Source: CAYVKY01 sp964452115
GTDB lineage: Bacteria > Bacteroidota > Ignavibacteria > Tepidaquicellales > Tepidaquicellaceae
Assembly (NCBI GenBank): GCA_964452115.1
Contig: CAYVKY010000100.1
Span: forward strand, 1 to 8,800
Length of the DNA stretch: 8,800 nt
Reading direction: 5' to 3'
This document shows positions 6,340 through 8,800 of the stretch, one piece after another (positions within the stretch are counted from its first letter, which is position 1; each line of letters opens with the position of its first letter). The notes beneath the pieces are model-generated. The model was not told the origin of the DNA. It made no database searches and saw only the letters and a list, made by a program, of their open reading frames with translations. Made by a program: the position numbers and the translations under genes.

Positions 6340-6477
6340 TTGATTCTATTAAATTATTTCATAAATTAAATTTTATCAATTTTTACGCATTTAATCATAT
6401 TCTTTTTGATGTATTCCAATCATGAACCCAGCTAATTATTTAATATTTTCTTTAAAATAGAAAATTTATTACATAAA

Positions 6478-6499
6478 ATTAATACAAATTTGTAATAAT
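6478..6499. promoter_or_regulatory. 22-bp near-perfect palindrome, possible operator
   Basis: The core TACAAATTTGTA (6483-6494) is a perfect 12-bp palindrome. It is flanked symmetrically by ATTA on the left and TAAT on the right, with one mismatched position on each side (A6482/A6495). It sits mid-spacer between the minus-strand pair (151 bases away) and the peptidase gene (114 bases away), a position suited to a dimeric regulator or a short hairpin. The AT-rich surroundings raise the chance background. Confidence 0.4.
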
Positions 6500-6601
6500 A
6501 AAAAATTATTCTCATTATTCGATAAAAAATAAATACATTTCTTTCTCTGAATATAAATGTTAATATAGCAACATTATAACTTATTGCTCCGTACAATCAA
6601 A

Positions 6602-6607
6602 TAAAAT
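6602..6607 (+). promoter_or_regulatory. candidate -10 box (TAAAAT) 11 bases before peptidase ATG
   Basis: TAAAAT begins 11 bases before the ATG at 6613, a near-leaderless spacing like that of other genes here. No Shine-Dalgarno sequence precedes the ATG. A further TACAAT at 6592-6597 could serve instead, with a leader of roughly 10 bases. Confidence 0.25.
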
Positions 6608-6612
6608 CTGCT

Positions 6613-8415
6613 ATGAAAAATATTTTTATCGTTATATTTGTTTTATTTTTTTCTGCACAGGTATTTTCGCAGAGTTCTTCTATATTCATACCAAAAGAGT
6701 TTCAGGTAGCGTATGATAAATCAACGCGCTCAAACACAGGGGAACCCGGCAAGGCCTACTGGCAAAATAGAGCCGATTATAATATCACAGCAGAGATCAA
6801 TCCTTCAGAAGCAAAAATTACCGGGTCGGAAGAAATCACATATTTTAATAACAGTCCCGATACTCTGAAGTCGCTCGTATTTCACATTTATGGGAATTTA
6901 TATAAAAAAGGTTCACGAAGTATAATGGATATATCACCCGAAGATTTAAATGACGGTGTAAAAATTATATCTATGAGAGCCGGCGGGAATGTCTATCAGC
7001 CCGATGAACAGAATTGCAACGGCACTATTCTTTCTGTCAAACTTAAAAAATTTATTCCGCCTTCTTCAGCTGAAAAAATTGCTTTTGCCTGGGAAATTTT
7101 ACTTCCGAAAAAATCCTGGAACAAAATGGGCGCTTATACACCGACCGATATTTTTGCAGGCCTGTGGTATCCGAAAGTCTCCGTCTATGATGATATCAGG
7201 AAATGGGACACTGAGCAATATACGGGACTGGCAGAGTTCTATAATGAATACGGAAATTACGATGTAAAACTGATTCTGCCTGAAGGTTATGTCTGCTGGG
7301 CAACAGGAGAACTTCTGAATGCAGATAAACTTTTCAGAAATGATATTTACGAAAGATATAATCTTGCGCATAAATCAGACGACATCGTTCACATAATCAC
7401 CGCGGATGATTACAATTCAGGGAATATTACGGCACCCTCATCAGACGGTATCTGGCATTTTGCGGCTGAAAATGTTACCGATTTTGCTTTCGGTATAAGC
7501 AATCATTTTATATTCGACGGCACAAGCGTGAATACGGGTTCAAAAAATGTTTTTGTGTGCGCCGCTTATAATCCCGCATCAATTGATTTCACTGAAGCCG
7601 CTTACCTTGCAAAAAAATCAGTCAAATATTATTCCGAAACTTTTACGGGCGTGGAATATCCTTACCCGCAAATTACTGTATTCAACGGCGACGATGGGAT
7701 GGAGTATCCGATGATAATTAATGACGGTTCATTTCCCTCCCGCGGAGAAACCGTATATGTAACTTCACACGAAATTCATCATCAGTATTTTCCGTTTATG
7801 GTCGGAACTGATGAAACAAGATTTGGCTGGATGGATGAGAGTTTCGCGGTTTATGTTCCGGAAAAATTTCAGGACGAAACCGAGCCGTCTTTGAATCAGC
7901 AGCAGAAACAAAAATATTTCTACAGCAAAGCAGGCGGCTATCTCAATGATATTCCGCTTATGGTGCCTTCTTTCAATCTCACTCCCGAACAGTATTTCGG
8001 TACTCTCTACGGAAAGGCGGAGAGAGCAATGGTTTCTCTTGAAGCGCTTATCGGCAGAAATAAAATGCAGCAGGCATTTAAAACTTTTATTACTGAGTGG
8101 CAGGGCAAACATCCCACACCGTACGATTTCTTTTTTACAGTAGAAAAAGTCTGCGGACGAAATCTTTCGTGGTTCTGGAAGAAATGGTATTTTGATTATT
8201 CATACGTCAGTTATGAAGTCAAATCCGCCGTGCCTGCATCCAAAGGTTATTTGCTTACAGTGGTTAACAAAGGCGGAGCACCGGCGCCGTATACCATAAC
8301 AGTTAATTTCGATGACGGTTCTTCGGAATATTTTTCATTCCCTCCTTTTAGAGGCGATTCTGCTGACGTGGAAATTACAACAAATAAAAAATACAAATCC
8401 GCTACGGTTTATTAA
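6613..8415 (+). CDS. secreted M1-family zinc metallopeptidase (aminopeptidase-like)
   Basis: Exported zinc peptidase that probably removes N-terminal residues from peptides outside the inner membrane. Residues 1-20 are a signal peptide ending VFSQ. About 45-280 is the N-terminal beta-sandwich typical of M1 enzymes (YNITAEINPSEAKITGSEE near its start). The catalytic domain follows: GDDGMEYPM (359-367) replaces the G-x-M-E-N exopeptidase loop, H386-E-I-H-H390 is HExxH, and E409 in WMDESFAVY lies at the canonical 18-residue spacing as third zinc ligand. Y466 in LYGKAERAMVSLEALIG is the likely transition-state tyrosine. A short beta domain (about 535-600) ends the protein; the large helical C-terminal domain of PepN/ERAP is absent, so at 600 residues it is a short M1. 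All active-site residues are present. No sorting domain is apparent. Single gene ending at a terminator hairpin. Confidence 0.93.
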   Translation: MKNIFIVIFVLFFSAQVFSQSSSIFIPKEFQVAYDKSTRSNTGEPGKAYWQNRADYNITAEINPSEAKITGSEEITYFNNSPDTLKSLVFHIYGNLYKKGSRSIMDISPEDLNDGVKIISMRAGGNVYQPDEQNCNGTILSVKLKKFIPPSSAEKIAFAWEILLPKKSWNKMGAYTPTDIFAGLWYPKVSVYDDIRKWDTEQYTGLAEFYNEYGNYDVKLILPEGYVCWATGELLNADKLFRNDIYERYNLAHKSDDIVHIITADDYNSGNITAPSSDGIWHFAAENVTDFAFGISNHFIFDGTSVNTGSKNVFVCAAYNPASIDFTEAAYLAKKSVKYYSETFTGVEYPYPQITVFNGDDGMEYPMIINDGSFPSRGETVYVTSHEIHHQYFPFMVGTDETRFGWMDESFAVYVPEKFQDETEPSLNQQQKQKYFYSKAGGYLNDIPLMVPSFNLTPEQYFGTLYGKAERAMVSLEALIGRNKMQQAFKTFITEWQGKHPTPYDFFFTVEKVCGRNLSWFWKKWYFDYSYVSYEVKSAVPASKGYLLTVVNKGGAPAPYTITVNFDDGSSEYFSFPPFRGDSADVEITTNKKYKSATVY

Positions 8416-8419
8416 TAAA

Positions 8420-8447
8420 AAAGCCCGCGATTTTATCCGCGGGCTTT
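8420..8447. terminator. bidirectional intrinsic terminator
   Basis: AAAGCCCGCG (8420-8429) and CGCGGGCTTT (8438-8447) form a perfect 10-bp stem around an eight-base loop. It lies between two convergent genes. On the minus strand the stem runs into six T residues (8422 down to 8417), a strong signal for the barrel-protein gene. On the plus strand only TTT follows, so termination of the peptidase transcript is probably weaker. Confidence 0.9.
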
Positions 8448-8487
8448 CATTATGATGATGCAGAGGATTATTTATTGAAGAGAATTT

Positions 8488-8800
8488 TTAGTTATCCATC
8501 TCGTCCGGATTCGTTTCTTCCGTAGGCGGTTTCGGTTTCTTTGGCTTTGATGTTCCGTCAGAACCGAAGCGGTATGACAGCGTAAGGAACACTACGCGCG
8601 AATCTCTCGTTCGTGTCATATCCTGTACAAATCCCGGACCGCTTGTTTCGCTTGTATATTTCAACTGATTGAAGGGGTCACTTATCCTGAGTCCGATGCT
8701 ACCCCTGTTGTTAAGCACATTTTTCTTGACTGCAATATCGAATGACTGTATCGGATCCATCCGTCCCTGTGCAAGCACTGTGGGTCCCTGATAGTTGTAT
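8488..8800 (-). CDS. C-terminal part of an outer-membrane beta-barrel protein (5' end outside window)
   Basis: Only the last ~103 residues are present; the frame stays open to the right edge, so the start lies beyond it. The visible part shows alternating-residue beta strands: SFDIAVKKNVLNNRGSIGL, then SRVVFLTLSYRFG. This matches the closing strands of the large barrels of the TonB-dependent-receptor / outer-membrane beta-barrel family common in Bacteroidota and relatives. The strand ending YRFG is followed by a hydrophilic tail of about 28 residues rich in Lys, Pro, Glu and Asp, which would sit in the periplasm. Such barrels usually import or bind large ligands, but the plug and ligand-binding parts are not in view. 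Transcription ends at the strong hairpin at 8420-8447. Confidence 0.8.
   Translation of the reverse strand, partial: YNYQGPTVLAQGRMDPIQSFDIAVKKNVLNNRGSIGLRISDPFNQLKYTSETSGPGFVQDMTRTRDSRVVFLTLSYRFGSDGTSKPKKPKPPTEETNPDEMDN

Noticed and set aside
7765..8112. Minus-strand open frame inside the peptidase gene
   Set aside because: It lies opposite the M1 catalytic core, whose motifs are intact, and has no family signature.
1..8800. CRISPR array, tRNA, rRNA or insertion sequence
   Set aside because: No regularly spaced non-coding repeats, no cloverleaf or rRNA sequence that I recognise, and no transposase or terminal inverted repeats are present.

Overview
The window looks like part of a chromosome from the Bacteroidota/Chlorobiota/Ignavibacteriota (FCB) side of Gram-negative bacteria. 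The grounds are indirect. The protein cut off at the right edge ends like the outer-membrane beta-barrel proteins of that group (a YRFG strand, then a charged tail). The aldolase resembles Bacteroides-type RhaD. Two secreted proteins share the same short K/R-I-F signal-peptide style. No start codon has a clear Shine-Dalgarno sequence, and there is one exact TANNTTTG box. The genus cannot be named from this sequence.

Layout, left to right. 1-486 is AT-rich DNA without a gene; it holds two small stem-loops (26-83) and a promoter-like box (456-463). 487-1083 (+) encodes a secreted protein made of six tryptophan-rich repeats of about 24 residues. 1134-1886 (+) is a GNAT-type acyltransferase starting at TTG. 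Its 3' end overlaps by 7 bp the 3' end of a convergent class II aldolase (1880-2572, -), probably RhaD-like. A 126-bp divergent spacer leads to a MATE-family efflux transporter (2699-4132, +). Then come three minus-strand genes: a uracil-DNA-glycosylase-superfamily protein (4216-4956) and, upstream of it, a tightly coupled pair (5096-5845 and 5845-6327) joined by a TAATG stop/start overlap. The pair consists of a DUF1828/DUF1829-like protein and an HxH-motif protein. A 285-bp AT-rich spacer holding a 22-bp near-palindrome separates this pair from a secreted M1-family metallopeptidase (6613-8415, +). A strong bidirectional terminator hairpin lies between the peptidase and the partial outer-membrane barrel protein (8488-8800, -).

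Most genes are single housekeeping or envelope functions with no evident shared pathway. The exception is the 5096-6327 pair, which is clearly richer in AT than its neighbours, translationally coupled and of unknown function. It is the best candidate here for an acquired accessory (defence-like or toxin-antitoxin-like) module, but that is inference. Two other points deserve a look. The repeat protein matches no repeat family I can name. Five start codons have a TANNNT box 11-13 bases upstream, which would fit leaderless transcription.
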